Source: Flammeovirgaceae bacterium
Lineage (GTDB): Bacteria; Bacteroidota; Bacteroidia; Cytophagales; Cyclobacteriaceae
NCBI GenBank assembly: GCA_027487845.1
Contig: JAIYCV010000014.1
Coordinates: forward strand, 1 to 64,000
DNA length: 64,000 nt
Reading direction: 5' to 3'
Shown: positions 53,740-62,481 of the stretch, in pieces
Layout of the letters: each line of letters opens with the position of its first letter
How positions within the stretch are numbered: the stretch's first letter is position 1
Translations under genes and position numbers: made by a program
The notes under the pieces: generated by a model
What the model saw: only the letters and a program-made list of their open reading frames with translations
Databases searched by the model: none
What the model was told of the DNA's origin: nothing

Positions 53740-55332
53740 CTACGCCACCTCAAACTGCTCTGCAGAAGAATGTCTCAGGGCGTCATCAAACTCAATAGGC
53801 GAGTCGGCCATGTCTAACAGCGATCCTTCCGGTATGGTGGGGTAAATTTCTTCGAATGTTTTTACCATATTCATAAATACCCGTCTGTAAACATGGCTTC
53901 TGTTAATTTGATCGGGGTGTGTTAGCCCTGCGGCTCCAAGCAATTCAACAAAACTCTCTACTGTATTTTTATGAAAGTTCGCGACACGCACTTTTTTGTC
54001 TTCTACCACGAGCCCTTTCATGTAGTAAGGATCTTGTGTGGCAACTCCCGTAGGGCACGTATTCTTGTTACATTCTAGGGCTTGTATGCATCCTAGTGCC
54101 ATCATCATGGCTCGCGCACAGTTGGTAGTATCTGCGCCAAGTGCCATGGCTCGTAGAATATGGAATCCCGTCAGTATTTTTCCGGATGCAATTAACTTCA
54201 TTTCTTTGCGGATGCCGAAACCACGAAGGGCATTATCGACAAAGTCAAGGGCATCCATTAACGGCATACCCACAAAATTGGTAAACTCGGGTGGTGCCGC
54301 CCCCGTTCCGCCTTCGCCTCCATCAACAGTAATAAAATCGGGATAGGTGTTGAGTTTTACCATGGCTTTACAGATGGAAAGAAACTCTGACTTTCGACCA
54401 ATGCACAACTTAAAGCCCACGGGTTTTCCACCGGATAAATCGCGAAGGCGTTTAACAAAAAGAATAAGTTCGATGGGGGTGGAAAAGGCACTATGGAAAG
54501 GAGGGGAGAATACCGTTGTGCCGGCTTTTACCAATCGAATAGCTGCAATCTCTGGTGTATTTTTAGCTGCTGGCAAAATGCCACCATGGCCAGGCTTGGC
54601 ACCTTGTGATAATTTTATTTCTATCATCTTCACCGAGGGTTGCACCGCATTCTTTTGAAAAGCCTCGTCTGAAAATTTTCCATCTTCCGTTCTAGCTCCA
54701 AAGTAGCCAGTTCCTATTTGCCAGATAACATCACCGCCAGGCGAAAGGTGATAAGGGCTTAAACCACCTTCTCCCGTATTATGGCCAAAGCCTCCGATCT
54801 TTGCTCCGCCATTAAGAGCCAAAATTGCATTTTGACTCAACGATCCAAAACTCATTGCGGAAACGTTCAGCACGCTGCTTTCATAGGGTTGTTTGCAGTC
54901 TTTACCTCCGAAGAGAATTCGTGGATTGTGATCCATTTTATGGAAGTCTTTAGGAGCGATGGAATGCGTCATCCATTCATATCCTTCAGCGTAAACATTT
55001 AACTGTGTGCCGAAAGGAACTGTATCAATTTGCTTTTTGGCGCGTTGATAAATTACCGACCGTTCATTTCTATTAATGGGTGCGCCATCGGTATCCGATT
55101 CAATAAAGTACTGGTAAATTTTGGGTCGTAAATCTTCAAATACGTAGCGAAGCCTTCCTGCCAAAGGGAAGTTGATTTTGATGGACTGTTTTGTTTGTAC
55201 CATATCCGCGACACCCATGTAGATAATGGGCGCCACAATAATGAATGAAAACAAGGCAGTCGGCCAAAAGAAGGAAGTCGTGATGATAAGCAGGACTACT
55301 AAAATACTAGCAATAACAAACTTTGTTCTCAT
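53740..55332 (-). CDS. FMN-binding glutamate-synthase-like protein, membrane-anchored
   Basis: A 530-residue protein. Two N-terminal hydrophobic segments are followed by the GltS synthase barrel: SAMSFGSLSQNAILALNGGA, GGILPAAKNTPEIA, FITVDGGEGGTGAAPPEF (FMN phosphate site) and the iron-sulfur cysteines in ALECNKNTCPTGVATQ. It lacks the glutaminase and GXGXG domains of full GltB, so it is one of the stand-alone synthase-domain proteins whose true substrate is often unclear. ATG 55332 (MRTKFVIASI) is preferred over the longer frame. Confidence 0.88.
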   Translation of the reverse strand: MRTKFVIASILVVLLIITTSFFWPTALFSFIIVAPIIYMGVADMVQTKQSIKINFPLAGRLRYVFEDLRPKIYQYFIESDTDGAPINRNERSVIYQRAKKQIDTVPFGTQLNVYAEGYEWMTHSIAPKDFHKMDHNPRILFGGKDCKQPYESSVLNVSAMSFGSLSQNAILALNGGAKIGGFGHNTGEGGLSPYHLSPGGDVIWQIGTGYFGARTEDGKFSDEAFQKNAVQPSVKMIEIKLSQGAKPGHGGILPAAKNTPEIAAIRLVKAGTTVFSPPFHSAFSTPIELILFVKRLRDLSGGKPVGFKLCIGRKSEFLSICKAMVKLNTYPDFITVDGGEGGTGAAPPEFTNFVGMPLMDALDFVDNALRGFGIRKEMKLIASGKILTGFHILRAMALGADTTNCARAMMMALGCIQALECNKNTCPTGVATQDPYYMKGLVVEDKKVRVANFHKNTVESFVELLGAAGLTHPDQINRSHVYRRVFMNMVKTFEEIYPTIPEGSLLDMADSPIEFDDALRHSSAEQFEVA

Positions 55333-55437
55333 GGTTTGAAGTGGAGGTATTGGGAAATTTAATGAAACGGTTTGAAAAAGCAAACCTCTTTCTTAAATCA
55401 GTGAATTTACATGGGTAATTTCAGTTTTGACCCGATC

Positions 55438-55962
55438 TTAGGCAACTTTCATTCGGATCAGTCCTTTGCTTTTATGGACTTTTAACTCGAAGAAATTAAG
55501 CATTGCAAAGCTCATGCGACTTTCTGCCAGTTGGGGCTGCTCGGTATTTGACCTGAATACGGTGAGGTCAAAGACAGCCTGAACAAACTGTTCCTTTGTG
55601 CAAAGCTCACTGATCCAACGCCTGAAGATATTCGACCAATCATTTTTGTACTTCTCGAAATGATCTGCGCCATCCCACAGAAATTCAAGCTGGCTATCTC
55701 CGTATTTAAAGCGATAAACGCCTGCCAATAGCTGATAGAATGAATTTAGTTCACTTAGATCGTGCGCCTTATACGTTGTTATTTTAATGCTGAACTCATC
55801 TTCCAGACCTAATGGATTATTCTGCAATTGATAGTGCCGCTTCACCGTTTCTATCATTTCGGTGAGGAGTGTATGTTGCAATTCGAGTTGCGATTTCTCG
55901 AGAAGGTAGTTTTTATCTAACGGAAAGAATTTACGAATCAATTCCTGGGATTGTTTTCGCAA
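55438..55962 (-). CDS. Hypothetical protein
   Basis: A 174-residue soluble protein with no recognised family. Predicted helical, with a leucine/glutamate-rich start (LLEKSQLELQHTLLTEMIET) and a mid-part SFYQLLAGVYRFKYGDSQLE. No signal peptide or membrane segment. It lies alone between the glutamate-synthase-like gene and the SDR gene, all on the minus strand. Confidence 0.6.
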   Translation of the reverse strand: MRKQSQELIRKFFPLDKNYLLEKSQLELQHTLLTEMIETVKRHYQLQNNPLGLEDEFSIKITTYKAHDLSELNSFYQLLAGVYRFKYGDSQLEFLWDGADHFEKYKNDWSNIFRRWISELCTKEQFVQAVFDLTVFRSNTEQPQLAESRMSFAMLNFFELKVHKSKGLIRMKVA

Positions 55963-56060
55963 AGTTATAAGTAAAACATCAAAAAATAGAACCTAACGCA
56001 AACTAGTTTGTAGCCAAGTATGCGGGACGAATAAGGAGTTCCAGAATTACCAATTAATTT

Positions 56061-56954
56061 TTATGCCATTTGAGTTGCTAACACTTCCAATCCTTCTTTA
56101 AAAGAATGAGGCTCATACCCGAGTTGGGTTTTTGCTTTTTTAATGATAAAGCCTGTTTTAGGTGGACGTTTGGCTGTTTGCTTAAATTGGGTAGAATCGG
56201 TTTGATGAATGAGTGACTTATTGAGTTGAAAAAAATCGGCAGTTTGGATGGCGATATCATAGGGCGTCATCATCTCTTCTCCTGAGATATTATAAATTCC
56301 CATAGCTTTTTGCTTGGCCGCCAACGCGCATCCCATCGCTAGGTCTTCGGCAAGTGTTGGGGTGCGCCACTGATCATCTACAACATTTATTTTTTTGCCC
56401 TCTTCTAAACTCTTCTTCACCCATAAAACAATGTTACTTCTGCTCATGTCACTAGTTATTCCGTAAACTAACACCGTTCTCAAAATAGCCCATTTAAGCT
56501 TGCTATTGATTACGGCTTGTTCGCCAGCCCGTTTGCTTTCACCGTAATAACTTACTGGGTTTGGCGTGGCCAACTCATCCAACGGACCGTGCGTTCCATC
56601 AAAGATAAAATCGGTTGAGACATGGATAAAATGGGCGTCTATCTTTTGCGATGCGCTTACTAAAAATTCAACTGCGTTCACATTATTTAGCCAACACGCT
56701 TGCCGTTCGATTTCACATTGATCTACGTTGGTCATGGCAGCCGTGTGAATAATCACGTCTGGTTTTTCTGTTGAGATAACTTCTTCTACCTGTTGCGGGT
56801 TAGTTACATCCAACACTACAAATTTTCCTTTTTCTAAGACAAAGCTCAACTTTCCGCGAGCGGTAGCGATCAGGTCAACATCGTTATCCTTATCAAGTAA
56901 AAGGCATAATTTCTGACCTAACAATCCGTTGGCACCTGTGACTAAAATTTTCAT
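56061..56954 (-). CDS. SDR-family NAD(P)-dependent reductase (dTDP-4-dehydrorhamnose reductase-like)
   Basis: A 297-residue extended short-chain reductase. The Rossmann motif is KILVTGANGLLGQKLCLLL; HTAAMTNVDQCE, FIHVSTDFIFDGTHGPLDE and the catalytic YxxxK in SYYGESKRAGEQA follow. Layout matches RmlD/RfbD, but no other rhamnose genes are near, so the substrate is uncertain. It starts two bases after the cyclophilin stop. Confidence 0.82.
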   Translation of the reverse strand: MKILVTGANGLLGQKLCLLLDKDNDVDLIATARGKLSFVLEKGKFVVLDVTNPQQVEEVISTEKPDVIIHTAAMTNVDQCEIERQACWLNNVNAVEFLVSASQKIDAHFIHVSTDFIFDGTHGPLDELATPNPVSYYGESKRAGEQAVINSKLKWAILRTVLVYGITSDMSRSNIVLWVKKSLEEGKKINVVDDQWRTPTLAEDLAMGCALAAKQKAMGIYNISGEEMMTPYDIAIQTADFFQLNKSLIHQTDSTQFKQTAKRPPKTGFIIKKAKTQLGYEPHSFKEGLEVLATQMA

Positions 56955-56956
56955 AC

Positions 56957-57823
56957 TTAGTTTTTGGGGAAAGTGTAATTATATTCTTGCTCTATTTTCT
57001 TTTTTGACATTTCTTTCACGGACACGGTCATGGCGAAATCCTCTACCGGACGATCGGTATTATCCGTGTGAAGTTGAGCGATTTTATCTATGATCTCCAA
57101 GCCCTTGATAATCTTTCCGAAGACGGTGTATTGGTCATCCAAAAAGGGGGCTCCTCCTGAGGTAGTATAGGCTTTTCTTTTCTCGTCAGATACGTCACGA
57201 ATAATTTTGATATGGGTTTCTTTTTCGAGCATTGGCACTAGCCCAAAAACCTTTTTTTGGAAAGCGTCTATTTCATTATTTTCCTGTAATTGTGTGAGGG
57301 TATCTCGCAGGCCTCTGTGATTAGGATTCTGAACAAATATGCGCAATGCCTCACCTAATTTTTGTTGATCAATTTTTAAGTCGTCCACTTCTACCTCGCT
57401 TAGCACTTGACCTTGAACGATATAAAACTGACTGCCACTGCTTTCCTTTTTCGGATTTACCGGATCATTTAAACGTGCCGCAGCAATAGCACCCTTCTCG
57501 TGAAAGAAGTTAGGATTAAACTCCGCGGGAATGGTATAGCCTGGCCCGCCATTGCCAAGTGCTTCACCGGGCTTTACCGTTTTCGAATCGGGGTCGCCAC
57601 CTTGAATCATGAAGCCTTTCATCACCCGATGAAAAAGTGTTCCGTCATAGTAATGCTCTTTTGCGAGTTTAATAAAATTGGCTTTGTGCCGAGGGGTTTC
57701 ATCGTAAAGAATGCCAATCATATCTCCATACTCGGTTTTTATGGTTACAACGTACTCTTTTTCATCCTGCGCACAACTCGTATGGATCAAACTAAGGACA
57801 ATAAGACGGAATAGTAGCTTCAT
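56957..57823 (-). CDS. Peptidyl-prolyl cis-trans isomerase (cyclophilin), lipoprotein
   Basis: A 288-residue cyclophilin-type PPIase with a likely lipobox (IHTSC, Cys17). Core: VTIKTEYGDMIGILYDETPR, TLFHRVMKGFMIQGGDPDSK, GSQFYIVQGQ and YTVFGKIIKGLEIIDKIAQL. An insertion of about 80 residues (about 148-230) separates the last two, more than in the small cyclophilin at 43177. It starts 39 bases after holB and precedes the SDR gene by two bases. Confidence 0.88.
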   Translation of the reverse strand: MKLLFRLIVLSLIHTSCAQDEKEYVVTIKTEYGDMIGILYDETPRHKANFIKLAKEHYYDGTLFHRVMKGFMIQGGDPDSKTVKPGEALGNGGPGYTIPAEFNPNFFHEKGAIAAARLNDPVNPKKESSGSQFYIVQGQVLSEVEVDDLKIDQQKLGEALRIFVQNPNHRGLRDTLTQLQENNEIDAFQKKVFGLVPMLEKETHIKIIRDVSDEKRKAYTTSGGAPFLDDQYTVFGKIIKGLEIIDKIAQLHTDNTDRPVEDFAMTVSVKEMSKKKIEQEYNYTFPKN

Positions 57824-57862
57824 GCGGAACTGCGAAAAATGGTACTATAAAAATATGAAAAA

Positions 57863-58996
57863 TTATGGTTTTGAAGGATTGATGACTTTAGCCAATTGAA
57901 TAGAACTATCAAACAAAATCATTTTGGCGCTGCCATTGCGCTCTAAATGAAAGATGGCTTCATTGATCAAAAATTGAATACGTTCTATTTTTTCTACCGT
58001 TAGCAGTACGCTCAATTTTTGTAGACGCTCCATATCATTTCCTTGCACGCGATTGATCGTGCCAGCACCTGCCAGCCGAAGCAGCGTTTCGCGTACCAAC
58101 GAAAGGCTAAAATAAAGCAGATTGCGCTGGCTAAGTCGATCCAACTGGTGAAATTCCTCTGATGTTAGCAAAAGCTTGTCGTACCTGTGCTGAAAGCAAG
58201 CGCCCATCCAATTGAAGAACCATTCACTGCTTTGCTCGTCTTCGGTGTCTATTAATTTTAACGCTTGGTTTAGATTTCCTTCTGCCAGATGAACAATCTT
58301 TTTGGCTTTTTGTAACTCGACTTTTTTCTTCTCAGTCAAAAATACGCTCAACTCTTCATCTGCCAGCATAGGCACTTTTATCAATTGAGTTCTTGAAAGA
58401 ATAGTTGCCAATAACTTTTCAGCTTTATTTGAAACCAGTAAGAAAATGGTGAAAGGAGGCGGCTCTTCTAAAATTTTCAGTAACCCATTGGCTGCCGATG
58501 AATGTAAATACTCAGGTTGCCAGACCAGCATTATCTTATAACGACTTTCAAAGGGTTTGAGTGACAATGACTTTATTATCTCCCGGCTTTCATCCTTTGA
58601 TATTAATACTTGTTTATCCTCGCCACCGTAGAAACTTGTCCAGTCATCGAGATTGCCGAAAGGTTGCTCCAGCAAGAAACTTCTGAACGTTTTTAACCGG
58701 TCTGCTTTTACACGCTCTTCATCCTTATCGGCACCCATGTTACCAACCGGGAACACAAAATTAGTATCGGGATGGATATATTTTACACTTTTACTGCAAG
58801 GCCCGCAAGCGCCACAGGCATCTGTATCTTGTCTGTTTTCGCAATGCAGAAAGGTAGTATAAGCCAATGCCAATGGCAGGTTGAGAGCGCCTTCGTTACC
58901 TAGAAATAATTGAGCATGTGGAATCTTGCCACTGCCAATCGATTTGATCAGTTTGTCTTTTATGAAATCAGCGCCCGGAATATCTACAAATTTCAT
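57863..58996 (-). CDS. holB: DNA polymerase III subunit delta'
   Basis: A 377-residue clamp-loader subunit. It starts MKFVDIPGADFIKDKLIKSI, with HAQLFLGNEGALNLPLALAY where the Walker A is degenerate, as expected for the non-ATP-hydrolysing delta'. The zinc motif CENRQDTDACGACGPCSK, HPDTNFVFPV, MLVWQPEYLHSSAANGLLKI and LEEPPPFTIFLLVSN are characteristic. It heads a minus-strand run with the cyclophilin and the SDR gene. Confidence 0.9.
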   Translation of the reverse strand: MKFVDIPGADFIKDKLIKSIGSGKIPHAQLFLGNEGALNLPLALAYTTFLHCENRQDTDACGACGPCSKSVKYIHPDTNFVFPVGNMGADKDEERVKADRLKTFRSFLLEQPFGNLDDWTSFYGGEDKQVLISKDESREIIKSLSLKPFESRYKIMLVWQPEYLHSSAANGLLKILEEPPPFTIFLLVSNKAEKLLATILSRTQLIKVPMLADEELSVFLTEKKKVELQKAKKIVHLAEGNLNQALKLIDTEDEQSSEWFFNWMGACFQHRYDKLLLTSEEFHQLDRLSQRNLLYFSLSLVRETLLRLAGAGTINRVQGNDMERLQKLSVLLTVEKIERIQFLINEAIFHLERNGSAKMILFDSSIQLAKVINPSKP

Positions 58997-59078
58997 GTGT
59001 TAATTATTGTTTTTAGGTTGCCACATGGAATGGCCTAAGTAATAATATTGTAGAGTGTAGAGCATCTTGATGGCCATT

Positions 59079-60269
59079 TCATACTCTGTTCTTTTCCCAA
59101 ACACGTTCAGGAGCGGTGGAAGTAAATAGCTCTTCCAACATCAATTTATCATTTTCTTCAAACGATACATTTCGTCTTTCCATGGCTTTGGTGGCTGTTT
59201 CAAAAAATTTATTCAATTGAAAAGTACTAAAACCCGCTGCACCTCCCCACGCGAACGAAGGAACAAAATTCCGTGGGAATCCGTCCCCAAATATATTCGC
59301 GCCAACGCCTACCACTGTGCCTGTATTAAACATCGTGTTGATACCGCATTTGCTGTGGTCGCCCATCATTAAGCCACAGAAAGTAAGGCCAGTATCGATA
59401 AACCCCTTTTTAGCGTAGTTCCAGAGTTTTACGTTGTCATAATTGTTTTTGAGATTAGAGGTGTTGCTATCAGCGCCCATGTTGCACCACTCGCCTAAAA
59501 CCGAGCATCCCAAAAAACCATCGTGCGCCTTATTGCTGTAACCGAAAAGAACGCTCGTGCTTACCTCACCACCTACTTTACATTCCGGCCCGATAGAGAC
59601 ATCGCCTCGTATTTTAGCGCCTACGTTTATGATCGAGTTTTCGCCCAGCGCAAACGCGCCCCGCACTATTGCACCGTCTTGCACCTGGCTGTTCTTGCCC
59701 AGATAAATAGGCCCATTGGTAGCGTTGAGAATGGTGGCAAAAAGCTGGACGCCTTCTTCTAAAAATATTTTTTCGGGATGGTAAGTTCTTGTATGTTGGT
59801 CTTCTATCGGCTGAGATGTTCTGCCTTTGGTAAGCAGATGAAAATCACTTCTTAATTGTGCGCCATTGTATTGGAAGATCCTCCAAGTCTGATCGATCAA
59901 AGTAAAAGGAGGGGTATACTCCGACACATTTGAGATGATTTCTGGCAATTCATGTTCTCGCGTTCTATAGGCAAGCACTTTAGTTCCTTTTCTTAACCCT
60001 TCACCCAATTGCAATGCACCGATCGACTTAAAAAAATCTTCGTCTGGGCAAATGGCTCCGTTTACCCACAGATTATCGTCTTCAAACCGTGTAGCGAATT
60101 TTTTTGATAGTGATTCGTGCGTTGAAAATGAACAAGGATGACCAATGTATTTTTCCCACTTTTCAGCGATGGTTAAAATGCCGACTCTGATAGCTGCAAT
60201 AGGCCGTGTATAGGAAAATGGGAGTAAATTGATGCGTATTTCGGGATCATCAAACAGGATTATGTTCAT
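59079..60269 (-). CDS. GlmU-like putative sugar nucleotidyltransferase
   Basis: A 396-residue protein of the GlmU-family proteins peculiar to Bacteroidota: start NIILFDDPEIRINLLPFSYT with the family's RPIAAIR, then from about residue 180 left-handed beta-helix hexapeptides (IYLGKNSQVQDGAIVRGAFA, INVGAKIRGDVSIGP). The N-terminal half lacks the classic LAAGxGxRM signature of nucleotidyltransferases, so catalysis is unproven. TATTTTTG on the minus strand (60282-60275) could be its -7 element, but no -33 was found. Confidence 0.8.
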   Translation of the reverse strand: MNIILFDDPEIRINLLPFSYTRPIAAIRVGILTIAEKWEKYIGHPCSFSTHESLSKKFATRFEDDNLWVNGAICPDEDFFKSIGALQLGEGLRKGTKVLAYRTREHELPEIISNVSEYTPPFTLIDQTWRIFQYNGAQLRSDFHLLTKGRTSQPIEDQHTRTYHPEKIFLEEGVQLFATILNATNGPIYLGKNSQVQDGAIVRGAFALGENSIINVGAKIRGDVSIGPECKVGGEVSTSVLFGYSNKAHDGFLGCSVLGEWCNMGADSNTSNLKNNYDNVKLWNYAKKGFIDTGLTFCGLMMGDHSKCGINTMFNTGTVVGVGANIFGDGFPRNFVPSFAWGGAAGFSTFQLNKFFETATKAMERRNVSFEENDKLMLEELFTSTAPERVWEKNRV

Positions 60270-60312
60270 GGGCGCAAAAATAAAGGAAGCGGCCTTCTGA
60301 AACTAGCTAAAA

Positions 60313-60345
60313 AAACAAAGGTCTCCATAGGGGAGACCTTTGTTT
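60313..60345 (-). terminator. Rho-independent terminator of rpmE2
   Basis: AAACAAAGGTCTCC (60313-60326) pairs with GGAGACCTTTGTTT (60332-60345). On the minus strand the stem is followed by a run of T residues, ending the L31 transcript 20 bases after its stop. Confidence 0.85.
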
Positions 60346-60365
60346 CAAAGCAGCACTTGAAAATC

Positions 60366-60617
60366 TTATAATGCCTTCTTTTGGTACTTATTTTTGAATT
60401 TCTCCACACGTCCTGCGGTATCAACAAACATCTTCTTACCAGTAAAAAATGGGTGAGAAGCAGAACTCACCTCGACTTTTACTACCGGATATTCCTTTCC
60501 GTCCGTCCAAGTAATTGTTTCTTTAGGCACATTGGTTGACTTCGTTAGAAACTTAAAATCGCTTGTTGTGTCCCAAAAAACGACTTCTTTATAGTTAGGG
60601 TGGATGTTTTTCTTCAT
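60366..60617 (-). CDS. rpmE2: 50S ribosomal protein L31, type B
   Basis: An 83-residue ribosomal protein. It starts [20 protein letters not shown] and ends [20 protein letters not shown] plus a basic tail. It lacks the zinc-binding cysteines of the C+ form, so it is the type B paralogue. It has its own promoter (60637-60666) and terminator (60313-60345), making a single-gene unit. Confidence 0.95.
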   Translation of the reverse strand: MKKNIHPNYKEVVFWDTTSDFKFLTKSTNVPKETITWTDGKEYPVVKVEVSSASHPFFTGKKMFVDTAGRVEKFKNKYQKKAL

Positions 60618-60636
60618 ATTATTTTCTTAAGGAGTG

Positions 60637-60666
60637 CAAAAATAAGCAACCAAAATCGATTTGCAA
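60637..60666 (-). promoter_or_regulatory. Promoter of rpmE2
   Basis: Minus strand: TTG (60666-60664), 19-base spacer, TATTTTTG (60644-60637). Transcript start would be near 60631, about 14 bases before the ATG at 60617. Confidence 0.55.
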
Positions 60667-60699
60667 GAATTAGAATAGAATTTCTAAAGATTGATAAAT

Positions 60700-60707
60700 T
60701 ACCTTTG
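60700..60707 (+). promoter_or_regulatory. Possible -7 element of the RemB/Wzi-like gene
   Basis: TACCTTTG matches the consensus; no TTG lies at the usual distance upstream. If used, the transcript would begin about 60712, favouring the internal ATG at 60752 over 60716. Confidence 0.3.
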
Positions 60708-60751
60708 TCGCCATTATGGCATTTAAAAATGCCACTAAAAGATATTGTGTG

Positions 60752-62428
60752 ATGAGATATTGTGTCTTTCTTTCATTTTTTCTTGCTACTTCGGGTTTGG
60801 CTCAAAGCACCAACGCCCCGCTAAATGAAGATTATCAGCATTGGATCGACCGCTATGAGGTAAAAGCGGGAAGAATTGCACCAGAAATGTTCTCAGCGAT
60901 AAAACCGTACAAAAGAAAAGCAATCGTTTCGTTTTTGGATTCAATAGCTGCCAAAGATCAAGTTTTTACTTCCGCGGCAGATAAAGGCAACATTGAATTT
61001 CTGAAAAACGACAATTGGGAGTGGAGTAAATCTAACACCAATGACAGCCGACCAATTTGGAAATATTTTTACAAGAAAAAATCCGACTTTGTACACGTAG
61101 AGAAGCCCGATTTCGATTTACACGTCAATCCGGTGCTTTACTTAGGTTTAGGGAAGGATTCTAGGTCTGACCAGATGACTAATATCAATACAAGGGGCTT
61201 TGAAATTAGAGGTATGATCGACAACAAAATTGGTTTCTACACTTATGTAACGGAAAACCAATCGTTGTTGCCCGCCTATGTGCGCGATCAATTTGTCGTA
61301 AATCCGGTATTACCACACGAAACCTTTTGGAAAAAATACAAACAAAACGGAGTAGATTTTTTTCAAGCAAGAGCCTATATTGACTTTAATATCTCAAAGC
61401 ATATTTATTTTCAGTTTGGACAAGACCGAACCTTTATAGGAAATGGCTATCGATCGCTTATTTTTTCCGACTACGCACCACCCAATCTTTTTTTAAGAAC
61501 CAATTTGAAAGTTTGGAAGATCAATTATTTGTTTCAGTTAAACAGGCTTACTGCCGATGCCTATGGCACAGTTGGTGGATCGACTGATTCGGTTTATCCA
61601 GACAAGTATATGGCATTCCATCATGCGAGTATCAACATTGGCAAGAAACTGAATCTAGGTGTTTTTGAGTCGGTGGTGTTTAGCCCAAAAGATTCATTAA
61701 GCAATGCCAACTTTGATCCTGCATATCTTAATCCCGTTATTTTCTACAGAGCTGTTGAACAGCAAACGGGCAGCGGAAATAGTAACGTTATTTTGGGGGC
61801 AGATTTCAAATGGAATGCATGGAAAGGGGTTTCCTTTTATGGCCAATTTGTGTTAGATGAGTTCGTGATAAAGCAAATTTTATCGGGCAATGGTTGGTGG
61901 GCAAATAAATTTGCCTTTCAAACGGGCATGAAACTAATTGACGTGGCGGGAATCAACAATTTAGACTTACAAGTAGAGGCAAATTATGTTAAGCCCTACA
62001 CCTATTCGCATAGCTCTTATTCTAGCTATACCCATTTCAGGCAATCTCTCGCGCATCCTATGGGTGCTAATTTGATTGAACTGGTAGGTATTATAAGGTA
62101 TCAACCAGCTGCCAAATTGAACTTAGTCAGCAAAACATTTGGCACCACTATTGGGCGAGATGAGGTAGGTCAGAACTATGGGAGCGATCTTATGAAACGC
62201 AATGCAACAAGAGCGAATGAGTTTGGAAACTTTACCGGCCAGGGAACTAAGAATACCGTTCTTTTTTCCGAGTTTACTGCCTCGTATCAATTAAAACACA
62301 ACTTATTTTTTGATTTGAAACAACTCGTTAGGATCAGTAAATCAACAGACCCATTTTACAATACAAATACTCGTTGGACGTCCCTTTCCGTTCGATTAAA
62401 CATTGCCCCGCGCAGCTATGATTTCTAA
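60752..62428 (+). CDS. Outer-membrane beta-barrel protein (capsule assembly Wzi / gliding RemB-like)
   Basis: A 558-residue protein with a signal peptide (MRYCVFLSFFLATSGLAQ). The body alternates aromatic and polar residues as in barrel strands, with the Wzi-like features FEIRGMIDNKIGFYTYVTEN, FNISKHIYFQFGQDRTFIGN and ANEFGNFTGQGTKNTVLFSE. Wzi anchors capsule at the cell surface, and RemB in gliding Bacteroidota is a relative. An ATG at 60716 would add 12 residues. The next gene, 53 bases on, is an MsbA-like exporter, consistent with surface polysaccharide work. Confidence 0.75.
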   Translation: MRYCVFLSFFLATSGLAQSTNAPLNEDYQHWIDRYEVKAGRIAPEMFSAIKPYKRKAIVSFLDSIAAKDQVFTSAADKGNIEFLKNDNWEWSKSNTNDSRPIWKYFYKKKSDFVHVEKPDFDLHVNPVLYLGLGKDSRSDQMTNINTRGFEIRGMIDNKIGFYTYVTENQSLLPAYVRDQFVVNPVLPHETFWKKYKQNGVDFFQARAYIDFNISKHIYFQFGQDRTFIGNGYRSLIFSDYAPPNLFLRTNLKVWKINYLFQLNRLTADAYGTVGGSTDSVYPDKYMAFHHASINIGKKLNLGVFESVVFSPKDSLSNANFDPAYLNPVIFYRAVEQQTGSGNSNVILGADFKWNAWKGVSFYGQFVLDEFVIKQILSGNGWWANKFAFQTGMKLIDVAGINNLDLQVEANYVKPYTYSHSSYSSYTHFRQSLAHPMGANLIELVGIIRYQPAAKLNLVSKTFGTTIGRDEVGQNYGSDLMKRNATRANEFGNFTGQGTKNTVLFSEFTASYQLKHNLFFDLKQLVRISKSTDPFYNTNTRWTSLSVRLNIAPRSYDF

Positions 62429-62481
62429 TCGTCACTTTTACAGGATTTCATACACCCATACCTAGTAAACTAAATCTACTG

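Noticed and set aside
53740-55332. Complete glutamate synthase large subunit
   Set aside because: The glutaminase and C-terminal helix domains are absent, and no small subunit is near, so only the synthase-type domain can be claimed.
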